This document shows positions 41,380-52,493 of a stretch of DNA of 64,000 bases, in pieces. This DNA comes from Chrysophaeum taylorii. Taxonomy: Eukaryota > Sar > Pelagophyceae > Pelagomonadales > Pelagomonadaceae. The stretch covers positions 1-64,000 of the forward strand of contig JAQMWT010000431.1 in the NCBI GenBank assembly GCA_029834535.1. Reading direction: 5' to 3'. Every line of letters begins with the position of its first letter. Within the stretch, counting starts at the first letter, position 1. The notes under the pieces are model-generated. The model did no database searches and had not been told where the DNA came from. It worked only from the letters and a program-made list of their open reading frames with translations. Made by a program: the position numbers and the translations under genes.

Positions 41380-43438
41380 ACAAATTAATTATGATGTCCA
41401 GCGTGTTGTGATGTTGCGTAAAGAAGCGGTATCGGTATCCACAACATCAGATGTGTGGTCCAATTCATCCTCGCTATTATCGTCCAGTTCCTTTAACTCT
41501 GGAGAAGACGAATTGTGATCATCGGAGGATAGGTCGTTAAAAGTATTGTGCGTAGTCATTGCATCACTCAAGGTGACCAAGGGTGCCATAACAGACGAGA
41601 GGAAGGACATAGCAGCATCTGGTGTAAGAGCGGGTAGATCCAAAGCAGGAATAACACGATCATGTACATCAACATAGCTGTATGTAAACTGTGAGCTGCG
41701 TCGTCGATTAGAGCTCGCTGTGCCTCATTATACGTATCTGGAGGGAACTGTCCAATGAATGACGAGATGAGCGAACGAGAGATGATATGGACAAATACAG
41801 CAGAGGTCGGGATTATAGTGTCCTGATGCATCTGAAGACTCGACGATATGTTGTCTAACAAAGACACATGCTTTATGTTCTCGGTCGCTTGAGTATTTAA
41901 AGTTTCGTAAGCCTCTTGCATCTGTGTGAGAGAAGCTAGTGCAAGCGATAGTTGTTGATCTCGTACCATCAATTGCTGTTCGGTGTTAGTGGGACGTAAG
42001 GATAAAGACCGAACCTCTTCTTTTAATTTGTGTAAAGATTCAGCCATATTGTCGTTAGCTTTGTCTGGCGTGGGTTCAGCGGGTGGATTGTCGATCGGCG
42101 CTGGTGACACATCTTCAGAAGAGGTATTATCTGAAAAGGTATCAATTATTTTGGATGGGTAGCCAACTTGGACTAACACGTTTCTAAAGGCAGTTTGCAG
42201 TACAGGTGATAGTTGACGAAAATAATTAAGCATTGGAGGTAATGTCTCTGAGGAGATTGCGTTAAATTGATGGGAAACATCATTAACGAAGCGTTCGACA
42301 AGCACGTTAAGCAGCTCATCCGGGTTGGTTACTACACATACTCTATCTTCAACAGAATGTAACAAAGACCAAGCTGCTACAATAATCTCAAGATTCACAC
42401 TCGAGATAAAGGGCAGCTGAAGTAAAAGCATGGTGCTATCGTCAAGGTTAACAATGATTTAGAGGCATCAACTTGAAGGGATGTCGCAGTCTGCATGATT
42501 GCCTCTTTTAGCTGCCTATTAATAGCAATTTACTTACCAAGGCGGAGGATTATAGCTCTAGTGTGAGCAGCCGGATCATTAAAACAAGACAGTTGGAATG
42601 GCTGCTGGCTCTTGCGAATCAAGGCTATCCCATGGTGTGACCGATCGCACAGCGCACAAATCAACAAAAAGAAAGGGCGCGGTACGTCAAAGCAGTGGGA
42701 TGAGTGTTGCTCAGACGCGAGATGATCCTCAATAATTTTTCGAATCCTGTCAATTTTAAGTTCATCTTCATTACAGATGATGAGCACGACTGGTGTGCCT
42801 GGCATATCAGTTTTATTGTAGCACTTTGTACACGTCACATGTACTTTGACAACCCCTTTAATGGGTGGGAAGCGATGAAGACGTATGCCCTCGTTAGGAG
42901 ATATAGCGGGGGCGTTTCGGATACGCTTAGTTTTGACACACAACACTGAACTGAGATAGTGTACATTGTCTACAAACTCTGTCGGTTGTGCTTCCGTAAG
43001 CAGCTGCTGCGAAGACTTAAGCCAGCACTGGGGGTCCTTGTGTTGCGGAATAAGAAAGTTGGGTGGTGATGAACCAAGAGCAGTAACGTTCCCGGACATC
43101 ATCGCTAATACGTCAAACTTAGAGTGTTTGAGCAGGAAATACTCAGACTTTGCTGCTTGCGATTTAGACAGTTGTTGGGCAGTTGCCTTGGGCGCCTTGG
43201 GCGTCACGGGCGTATATTGATGTCCTTGCGCCACCGACAAATAGGTTCGATGTTTCCGATTAGGGGAACTAGTCGGTGCAACGCTTGGAGTTAGAGCACT
43301 AAAAGGTGGGGACGGTGACAGTATACCACCACCGCGACCACGGTTCATGGTGGAGTGGCGTCGGCTCGCAGAATCTTTGTTTTTAGTGGGATTCATCATG
43401 AGAGGAATCTCCACATCACATCTTTTATTGCATTCCAC
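41380..43438 (-). pseudogene. ORF3 of copia family A, second copy (fossil)
   Basis: Very close to 22412-24459: basic RGRGG start, CTKC knuckle, CALCDRSHHG knuckle, LLQLPFISSVNLE helical part, LHKLKEEVRSLSLR coiled coil and an acidic tail. Being open over long stretches in two copies supports a real protein. Few breaks. Confidence 0.72.
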
Positions 43439-43473
43439 ATTTTAGCGAGCCAGTATTCCTTTACATAGCAGGG

Positions 43474-43624
43474 TTAGTTTGAAGTCATTTCGGACATAAT
43501 GGAGGGTAATGATAAACCATCTTGTTGAGCTATGGGTTGTTGTAAGCCGAGTAACGTGCGAAATCTGCTGAAGAGTGGAGCTCCAAAGGGTTTGGTAAAT
43601 CCATCGGCGATATTATGGGTACCG
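43474..43624 (-). pseudogene. Last part of family A RNase H (fossil)
   Basis: Encodes GTHNIADGFTKPFGAPLFSR and LLGLQQPIAQQDG, the end of pol as at 22230-22376. Sequence upstream in the element is lost: a family B LTR end begins at 43625. Confidence 0.85.
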
Positions 43625-43935
43625 TGCAGAGCATTTAGCAAGCAGTGGTAAGTCACCTGGGAAACCATCCCGTCTCATCGTGAGCGTCTGGAAGGTTAAT
43701 TCGGGGAATGAAAGGTTATGTTCCCTATATCCTCAGAGCACGACAGGCGGCATCTAGAACTACACGAGAAAGGTTAAGTGTATAGTGCTACACACCTCGG
43801 GACGCGCTAGACCGTGATGATGAGCGTAGGCACAAATTAGAGGACTATTTGATTGCGTAGAAAGGAAGAAGAAGGGTAAGGAATAGATCACGTTCTCAAC
43901 GGACGGATAAGGGTAAGAGGCAGCTGATTTCGCTG
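43625..43935 (-). repeat. 3' LTR of copia family B
   Basis: About 311 bases, matching 4120-4434, preceded in the minus sense by the purine tract CTCGAGGGGG (43936-43945). Between the tract and ORF3 (43946-44096) is a pyrimidine-rich CTTT/TTC run on the minus strand and no gene. Confidence 0.82.
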
Positions 43936-44096
43936 CGCCCCCTCGAGATGTCTTAAGCGCAAGGTGCGACTGTAGAGCATCTCTCGAGAAAGATGATGAT
44001 GAAGAAGAAAGAAAGAAAAAAAAAGAAAGGAAGGAGAGTACAGTCTTGATGGTCTCAGAGGTCACACAAGAGGCATCAAGAGTGTAACAGGGTGTC

Positions 44097-46085
44097 TTAG
44101 GGCTTGGACTTGGTGGAGTTGAGAGTCGACTTGACGCTTTTGAACAGAGCATTACGAAAGACAGGTACGACAGACAGTGTGTTAAAGCTATCTGAGGTAG
44201 TGGACGTTACTGGTTCGAGGATATCGGTATCGTCTTCGTCAGCTTCTGCTGTCAGGCGGTGAACGCCAATAGTAGAATGGTATGGTACCATACGAAACGT
44301 GAGTGCAAGTAAAGCATTCAGTAGGGATGGCACTAGTGAGTCAAGTTGTATGGTGTCCAGTTGGTTTTCCAAAAAGTTGGACTCAGCGAACGGATCCGAG
44401 AGGATAGAAGGGTCTTCCAATTCACTTGCGAAGGGAATGCTTTGAATACACGAGAGCAAATTATCACGCAGACGATGGAGGTGATCGTCCGGGGAGGAAT
44501 GGTTGGCGGCATATTGGTCATGAGCTGTTGGCGTTAAGCGAGACAGTAGCTCTGTGATCTTGAACAGTGTTACAAGCAACACGTGTGCATTGGCTGTAGG
44601 AGGAAAGAGCCGGTTTTCCAGGGAGGTAATTGAAGCAATGGCAGCCTGTAGATCTGTGCGCAGAGATAGATTCTCAGCGCTGAGGGTGTTGACCTTGCGA
44701 ATATATAGGCGAAGAGTTTCCTGGAGTTGTTCGACTTGTTGACGCAATGCATCGACATCATCAGGCGAGGCAGAAGGAGCAGGGTGTGTCGATGGCGAAG
44801 ACATTTCCAGAGTAGATTCTGATGAGGGAAGTGAGTAGTTAAATGACGTTTCGGTCAACATATGCTGTGCAAGTAGGGGGTATTTCGTGTTTAGGAAGTG
44901 CAGAAAGTCTCGACGTTCGGCCGGAGTGTAGGTGGGGCCGAACATTACATCCAAGAGTGATGGCGGCTTTGTATCGTCTGAGGATGATACGTAGTCGTCA
45001 AGGTGTTGTACCCACGATTGGATAACAGTATGAATCGCATGGTGGTATTTGGTGGGCTTGAACATAGCCTGAGTTTTACGAGCTTGTGTTCGCTCGAGCG
45101 TTACAAGAAAGTTAAGATGCTCCAGGTGCATCTGAGTAATAAGCCGAAGATCCAGTGCCAATGGTAGTTGAGTAGTGGAGTCTGTGGGTGCATCGGTTAC
45201 TGATAAGACTAAATGAGCAAGTGACGAATGTTGCGTTAGACTGCTAGTCAAGAGAGTATGTAGCTCCTTTGGCAAATGATACGTGCGTATGATGGTTGCG
45301 CGTATATGACCAGCTGAGCACCCATCACAGGAAGGTTGGAAGGAAGTAGCATTACGTGCACATACGTTAGGTTGTATGGGCGCCTGATCAGTGTTGTGAC
45401 AAGCACAACAAATGTTAGTGGTGATAGTTGAGATGGGGATGTGACCATTCTTCTTGTGGTCATCTGTGTTGAGGTGACTCAGCACTTCAGTGGGGAGTTC
45501 ACTAGGTGCTTGTGACTTCGAATTATATGCGGTGGAAGCAAGAAATGTAGTCTGCCCCAAATCGTTGAGGCATTGCGTACAGTAGGATGACAGGATGAAA
45601 CGTTCACGTTTGGGGCCTCTGTAGCAGCCAATAGAAGTAATAGCAGGAGCAGCTTACCAAAATGTAGTAATGGGTAGGCGCATGGATATGAATGTCGTTA
45701 GTTCCACAAACAGTAAAGAGTCCGCATATTCATATATCGAGTTGAGTGCCGTAGAGATTTCCGCTCGCTTAGCAGAAGAGAGAAAGGGCGTAGCAGGAGT
45801 ACGGAAGCTCTCAGAAAGAGAGAATCCTCGTTCAATCAGGGCAAAATCCATGTTGAGGCCATCCTGGAGTGTTAGGGATTGTAGTATAACAGGTTCAGCT
45901 GGTGTCGGTGAGACAGTAGCAGCCTGGGAGGTAGTAGGAGTGACTGTGGTTATGGGTTGTCGCTTTTGAAACAACTTGGGAGAAGGCTCGGCCGTGAAAA
46001 GCGAACGTGGAATTGTCCTTCGAACGACTGGAGAGATGCCACGGCCACGGCCACGGGAGTGCCAAGAAAAAGACATGAGCGACAC
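44097..46085 (-). pseudogene. ORF3 of copia family B: cysteine knuckles and coiled coil (fossil)
   Basis: Open from 46085 to 45654 and from 45560 to 44097. The first part has an SRGRGRG basic start and a helical segment; the second has CCACHN and CDGCSAGH knuckles (near 45410 and 45325), a helical domain ending GPTYTPAERRDFLHFLNTKY, a coiled coil (DDVDALRQQVEQLQETLRLY, near 44750-44580) and an acidic tail. The order is the same as in family A ORF3, where SPVQQTAFKNVL matches TPAERRDFLHFL. Sequence identity is low, so conservation of layout implies function. No membrane segment is seen. Confidence 0.7.
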
Positions 46086-46183
46086 TCACACGACACGTAC
46101 AAAAAAAAAATGTGGCAAAAGAAGGTAGGGCCAGGGCTAGTTTGCTAGTTTAACGACGTTGCGGTGACTAGGGTTAGACATCT

Positions 46184-48463
46184 TCAATCCTGTAAAGGAT
46201 TGTCGTCAGAGGCATGATGCATACCGAGTAGAGAGCGAAAGGTGGAGAACTCAGCCGCAAGTGGCTTTGTAAAACCATCCGCCACGTTCAGCTTGCCGGG
46301 AACGTGATGGACTCGTATTTTCTGTAGCGAGATATACTCACGGATTTTGAACCATCTAGTCGACAGTGCCTTGGATCGAGAGGACCCACCTGGGTTATTA
46401 GAGGTGTGAACAGCGGCAGCATTGTCAGACAAGAGAGGTAGGCTTCTGATGAAGCGCATATATTCAGCAATTGGGCTGTCATTGTCATCGCAGTCAACAG
46501 GGTCAGCGGTGTTCTCACCATTAGCATTGTTGACGTAGAAGGTGGGGTTGACGACAAAGGAGAGTTCCAACAGCAGCTTGCGTAGCCAAACAGCTTCATC
46601 AGCACAAATACTGAGGGCAATCAACTCAGCTTCGTGAGTTGAGCAGGAGACAATCGGTTGAAGTTTGCTTTTCCAACCAATAAGGCAGTTGAAAAGATAG
46701 AAGACAAACCCGGTGGTAGATTTCCTATCTTCCTGTGCTAAGGAAGGGGCATTGTCAGCGTCAACCATGGCAACTAAGGGGTCAAACTGTCCAGTAGATA
46801 CATCCTGTGGTTGGTAGTCGACCACAGTGGATAGATCAATTCGATTAGCGGAGACAGTGCGAAGGTGAGCTTCAATGGCATTACCTTTAGGGTGAAACCA
46901 GAGGCGAAGTGAGCGGTTTTCCGGCTTCTTGAGGTAGCGAAGTAAATGCTCTAGCATTTGGACGTGAACATATGTGGGTGCATGCATACCACGCGAACAT
47001 CTGCCTAAGGCAAGGAGGATGGCAAAGTGCGAGTTGATGTACAACTCTGTTTCAGTGCTGGGAGTGCCATCTTTATACTTGAAGGACGATGACATAGGAT
47101 ATTTAAGCGGGGTCAGTTGCTGCAAGACTGGGTGATCAGCGAAGAGTTCATCCAGCTTGGCTTGCACATCCAGAGAAATGGAGCCGTCAGATGTGCGACA
47201 CACACGCATGCCTAGGAGGGTATGGACAGGTTCAAACTGCTCTACAGCATACCGTTTGTGGAGGGCATCCTGTAATTCAGTACGAAGAGGGTCGTCATTG
47301 GACACAATAACAATGTCGTCTACAGACAGACTGCATACGACGAACTTAGCATGTGCGGATACTCGAGCATATAGGCAAGAGTCCGAATGCAGGCGTTTGT
47401 AGCCAAGGCTACGGAAGAAGCCGTCTATCTCTTTGTTCCAAAGGGATGGTGATTGCCGAAGTCCATAAAGTGACTTCAGCAGTTTCGGTAGACGTCGGCC
47501 CTTGTACTTAGTGTCATCGGGGTCGATAAGCTTGATGCCGTCTGGTAATTGAACATAGACATTGGCATCGATGTCAGACTGAACGAAGGCGTTCGGGACG
47601 TCTGCATGGTAGACAGGCAATTGCTTGTATGCTGCGATAGCTAGTAGTACCCGGATTGCGGTCATGGTGGCCATGGGGCTGAAGGTACCAAAGAAATCGG
47701 CGCCAAGCGATGCTAGGAAGCCACGTAGTACGAGGCGAGCCTTGTGCTTAACGTATTTGCCTGCAGAGTCTGTTTTAATCTTCAGCACCATCTTGCTGTC
47801 AATAGGACGAGAGACACCGTCGGGTAAGGAAAGTTTGAAGCAGCCAAAGCGGATAATGTCGTGGAGTTCCTTGGCGATGGCCTTGAGGTAGGCGTGCCTG
47901 TTTTCAGGCGACAAACCGTGGAGGCACTTAAGTTTATATTCGTCAATGGAAACGTCCGCTTCTTGGACCTTATATTCGTCAGGACCAACAGTGGCTGGTG
48001 AATTATAGTTTAGCGACGTTGCGGTCGAGGCAGTGTGCGCAACTTCGGGATAAGCGGAAACAGCGTCAGTAGGAGTAGTAGGGGCAGATTCCAGTTGGAT
48101 ATGGATAGTAGGGTCGGTACGTAAGACCTGGGTGATAAACTCTGTAGAGACCAGAAGGTATTCCTCCAAGTCAGCCAGAGATGCAGAAGTAGCGCCAAAC
48201 TCGGATGAGTTGTGATCAATAAAGCTGGTCGGCGCCAGGTACGTAAGTGCATATTGTAAGGAAGAAGTGCCGAAGGCAGCAGCGTGTTCAGTGAACGCAG
48301 ATAAAAGGGGCTGAGGAATAGGGCACGTAGGTGAACCATCAGCAGTTAAAAAGGTTGCAGCTGGGATGCTGGATGCGCACTTGGCGTGGGCGAAGTAACC
48401 ATCGACGTGCGGGTAGCGGGCAAGTAAGTCAGTGCGCAACGGGAGAAGAAGACGAGCTAACAA
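46184..48463 (-). pseudogene. Copia family B reverse transcriptase and RNase H (fossil)
   Basis: A 759-codon open stretch. RT: KARLVLRGFLASLGADFFGT, a YHADVPNAFVQSDIDANVYV block, LLKSLYGLRQSPSLWN and SVDDIVIV. RNase H: VDADNAPSLAQEDRKSTTGF, WKSKLQPIVSCSTHEAELIA, VWLRKLL, and VPGKLNVADGFTKPLA at the end. These are the standard Ty1/copia blocks and are better preserved than in most fossils here. The start of the RT domain follows a Pro/Ser-rich linker at about 48500-48900. Confidence 0.92.
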
Positions 48464-48779
48464 CGCATGTTCCCCTCTGAGCAGATAGCAGACCAGAGGA
48501 TACCACCACGGAGATGAAGGGCGGAGAGGGCGGGAGACTTGAACGTAAGAAAGTGGTGGCGAAGATCCCAGCGGAAATCGGCGAGCTTGCCACCAGCGGC
48601 TTTGTAAGCACCAATAGTAGACGCTTGTAACCGGGCTCGGATAGTTTTCATAGAAGTGGCCTTGCGAGTGTTAGGCTGTTTGGAACCTGGGACAAGAATG
48701 AGGTCATCTTGTGCAAAAAGGTCTTTGTAAGAAGGAAGCAAGGGCGGCGGTGACATAGAGCCAGATTCGTCGGCGATAG

Positions 48780-49740
48780 CGTCAGAAGAGGGAGAAGAGG
48801 CCGGAGTAGGGGACGAAGAAGGAGGAGCTGAAGGAGGTGGGGAGTGCCCCTCTGAGGATGAGGAGTCCTTGCCCCCTCTGAATGACATGGTCTTGGATAG
48901 TGGTGTGGGGTGTGAGCGAGAAAGGCGCGGAAGGAGCGTGAGGCGGAGGAGCTAGTTCAGGATCAGGAGTAGGATGCTGCAACATGTAGAGGAATTGCAG
49001 CTTGGACGAAACACGAATTTGTCCGTTTTCAGGGTTGAGGACGACGTCAGCGAGATGGTCGACGCGTGGGGAGACGAGCGGGTTTTGCGCGTTGGCGCAA
49101 CAGAGATACAGATATTTGCGGCGGCACGGTTCCCACTTGTGGTGTTCATGGGGCTCCAATAGGAGGTAACATTCAGCGCCAAAAATCTTGAGCATATCGT
49201 GTTGGGGAGTGCTGAGTTGGTTGTAGAGTAGCTGTTGCGGACTCAGAATAGCATGATGAATGCGCTCGAGCGTGGCGTTCGGGAGAAGGTTATAGCTTTG
49301 AACGGTGTGTATCACCGCCCATGGGAACATGATAGCGGGTTCCACGATCTTGGCGCCACGATAGTGAGCATTAAGGAGAGAACGAAGGCGAGTTGAGGAG
49401 GCGGAGGCGATGAAACCGATGGCAGACTCAACTTCAAAGTTAAAGTGGTGCATGTACGGCGGGAAGGCAATGAGTTGAATGCCCTTATCGACGCGGTACG
49501 GGGAGGTAAAAAGAAGGCTTGGTCGCATTGAAATGCTTGTGCGGGTGGCGCTTGTTGTGTGCGATGCAGTCGGTGCATAAGTCGCGATATGGTATGTCAG
49601 AAGCAGAGAATCCAGGGCGAGCAAGTACGTTGGGGGCCTTGGCAGCGACGTTGTCGGGGCAGTGATGCACCCGGTGAAAGCGATTGGCACGTTCTTTGGC
49701 ATTGAGATATTCGGTGGATCCGTGTGCGAGGACTTACGAG
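48780..49740 (-). pseudogene. Copia family B integrase region (fossil)
   Basis: Matches 6600-7480 of the plus-strand copy: a HNKRHPHKHFNATKPSF zinc-part tail, TSPYRVDKGIQLIAFPPYMH, FEVESAIGFIASASSTRL (the E region), LPNATLERIHHAILSPQQLL and IFGAECYLLLEPHEHHKWEP. The core is incomplete compared with the other family B copy. Looks broken. Confidence 0.8.
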
Positions 49741-51000
49741 GAATGGGATGAGCGGGAATGTGCCGTTTGCGCCGAACATCGAACTTGAGTTCGGTGTCTA
49801 AGGCAGGGGAAGGCGGTGCGTCGTCATCCTGGTGCACAGCAGGGTCACTTGGAGGTGCATCCTCATTATCACGAGTAGCGAGAGTATCTTCGTAGGACGA
49901 AGATATATAGTTTAACGACATTTCGGTCAAGCAGTTGCTGGAAATAGACATCGTAGGAGATTGTGCCAAAGACAAGGTATCTGTGCTGCACGTGGTGGAG
50001 GCTTGGTCAACGGTCATGAAATTGGATACATAGGATTTCTTCGTCACGGCAGCAGTATGTTGGAAGGTAGGGTCCAACATAAGGGATTTAATATCGGCGA
50101 CGATGAGCGAAAGGTGCTTGTACAGAGTGCTGTACGTACCGGCAGGCAGAGCATTGCTGAGCATGTCACAGCAAAGATCATGGCGTAGAGACAAGGGGAA
50201 GATTCCTGTTGTCTGGTGTGGCTGTTAGCACGAATCAACTCCGGTCGAGTGGGGTAGCGTAATTTCCCGTTGCGAGGGTCGAGTAAAATAATATTGGCAT
50301 ACCCTCGGACGGTTGGCAATGGAGCAAGCATTGAGTGGATTTTAGAGCCGAGTTTGCGGTCACTTCCACGAAGATACCCTATATAGCGACTATGAGATAG
50401 GTGATGATCTTCCAGAGCAAAATGAGAATCCTTATAATCGAAAGAGTTGTCGGTGGCCTTGTAGGTAAGGCAGCCAGGCATCACGAGAGCGCATCTGGAC
50501 ACGAGGTTTTGTATGGCGGTGCCATAGGTGGTAGCGGAGCCAACTTGGGGAAGGGCTTGGACTATCCACAAGTAACCCATAAACGGCTCCAGATATATGG
50601 ACCTGTCCCGGTCGCGGGGGATGTCGGAAGCAGTGAACGTATACGTGCTTCCAAAGGCGTTGATGGGAGTTGGATTTTTTGGTGGTGGCGTTCTCTATGG
50701 TGAGGTTGCCGTCGGAATGGTGGCCACCAGTTAAGAAGTAGGAGTTGTGTGATGTTGATGAGGTTGTAAGTAATAACCTGTGTGACGGTTGGTTAGTTTC
50801 GAAAACGGTTATGTAATAGGACACAGGAGTGGGTGAGTTAGTATGTAAGCTTGCAAACACGTTATAGAGGATTGTAAAAATCTTGACGTGTATAGGATGT
50901 GTTGCATTGGGTAATGGCTCCATAGAGGAGCGTTTAAAGCACAACTGATGATAAGTACACTCGGATTGAACAGAGTGAGTACGTTGCTCGTGAGCCTGTT
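49740..51000 (-). pseudogene. Copia family B region before integrase, copy 2 (fossil)
   Basis: Same unassigned region as 17460-18400 and 32357-33383. Contains LTGGHHSDGNLTIEN, LSHSRYIGYLRGSDRKLGSK, SLRHDLCCDMLSNALPAGT and an acidic stretch before the basic RRKRHIPAHPIPRKS. No known domain was recognised; conserved across families A and B. Confidence 0.55.
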
Positions 51001-51830
51001 GTGAGTGAAGGCGAAGCAGTAACATATTGAGGGATTCAAGGTCAGCCATAGTAAGCTGAACAGAACCTGTGCGAGAGTAAGGTGCAAACGTTTTAGGAAC
51101 GGGGATATATGGAGGATCGGGGAACACCCGGATCCAGTCTTTGGATATGTGGTTAGGTAGCCAAAGGCGCTTGGGAATAGCTTGTAGATCATCCACGATC
51201 TTTAGGAAGGGGCGTGGATGGAGGATGGGCCACGATGATAGTTTAATTGGTCCAGTAGAATATCTGCGTGCGATGCATATCCACCTTTCTCTAGATTGGT
51301 AGTCGCCACAGAGGTAGGTCGGGAACCTGTCAACAACATCGACACAGTAATCAAGTGTAGTATGGATAAGGTTGGCCACTGTGATGTGGTCTTGATGACA
51401 GTATTTATGCGGAGGCGTCATCTCAGCCAGTAGTACCAAGGGCTGGAGTAGCTTGATGACAGACAGCATGCTGTCGAAAAGAGTCGTCCAGCAGGCTGTG
51501 TAAGTCTTCCGTCTTTTGCTGTTTTAGTAAATTCCTGTTTGTGCAGGGAGGAGTGATCTCAATTATATCACAATAGAATGTGCGCCTTTCCTCTGGTGAG
51601 ATTAGGTGAAGATGGTTAATAAAGGCGGGGAGAGATTCAAATAATAGTACAGTAGGAAAACGGTGGCGTAACATACGAACAAGCGTATCATCAGACTCAA
51701 CAACAACTTTTACATTGATATTTAAGCCTAAGTCATTAGTGGCTTGAGACAGGAACGCCGGAGTTGACAAACCAGAACAAAGTAACATGACAGAGGGTTT
51801 GCGGAGATTGGACTCTTGTGAGAGAAACAC
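51000..51830 (-). pseudogene. Cytosine-5 methyltransferase-like domain, family B copy 2 (fossil)
   Basis: The fullest set of motifs. SVMLLCSGLSTPAFLSQA (about 51795-51742, motif I SG loop), VKVVVESDDTLVRML (about 51715-51670, motif II), DIIEITPPCTNRN (about 51575-51535, motif IV with the PPC), LLAEMTPPHKY (about 51435-51400, motif VI with its E), LCGDYQSRERWICIARR (about 51315-51265, motif VIII QxRxR), and SVQLTMADLESL (about 51065-51030, like motif IX). Order and approximate spacing match Dcm/Dnmt enzymes. It sits between the protease region (ends 51846) and the unassigned region before integrase. Motif X was not found. Confidence 0.75.
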
Positions 51831-51845
51831 TGGGCGTGAGAGTAG

Positions 51846-52493
51846 TCAGGTTAATGGCTGCGTGTTTTGCTGAACAAATTTGTTCTGTTTCCGAAGATTG
51901 AGAACCAAAGGGCGAATCCACGGCCGATCTGGTAAAACTCGTTGGAGTAGGTAGTTGTAGTATGCCAGTAGATCCCTGTTTTCATGGTATCGCTTGAAGG
52001 GAAATGCAAGGGAGCGAAGTTCCAGCCGCTTGTCGCGCGCGATGTTGCAAGTGAGACAAGGGAGAGCGGGTAAATTAGCTGCTACATAGTGTATGGGTAT
52101 ACGTACATCTTTGTCTATGCGGCTCGTGACAGCGCTGAGCTTTGGCTCAGCTCGATCATTGAACACAGTGGTAAGGTTCGTCTGGTTCCACTCGAGCATG
52201 CTCAGGATAGCGAGATGTCGGTCATGCACTGGCTGAAGACATAAAGCGAAGTCGATCTTAACATAGCCAACTTGTGGATGATCTGGTAGGGGAATAACGA
52301 TGTTGCGTGTTAACATCATGTGTGATGCCCGTTGTTGTCCTGTTGCCGTCTGAATAACAATCGGCGCGTATTTGGAGTCCAATGGAATTATATGATTGGG
52401 TATTGCGAAATCGTAGGTGGACATCAATGAGATGGTAGCACAAGAGTCAAAATATAGAAAAGAGCAATGTGGAGGGACACTGTTTACCTTCAT
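51846..52493 (-). pseudogene. Copia family B protease region (fossil)
   Basis: Contains LYFDSCATISLMS (near 52450-52410), placed like an aspartic protease active loop, then TATGQQRASHMMLTRNIVIP, GYVKIDFALCL and strand-rich sequence, ending with the Cys/Arg-rich LPALPCLTCNIARDKRLEL. It aligns with family A from ADTCAS onward. It would process the polyprotein. Confidence 0.6.

Larger units (their letters stand above)
39024..43624 (-). mobile_element. 3' part of a copia family A element, with LINE insertion (fossil)
   Basis: In minus sense: end of RNase H (43624-43474), ORF3 (43438-41380), 3' untranslated region entered by a LINE (39519-41352), polypurine tract (39427-39435) and 3' LTR (39024-39426). 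No primer site follows the LTR on its far side, which confirms that this is a 3' LTR and that the Ser/Pro-rich ORFs lie outside the element. On the right it is cut by a family B LTR end at 43625. Looks broken. Confidence 0.85.
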
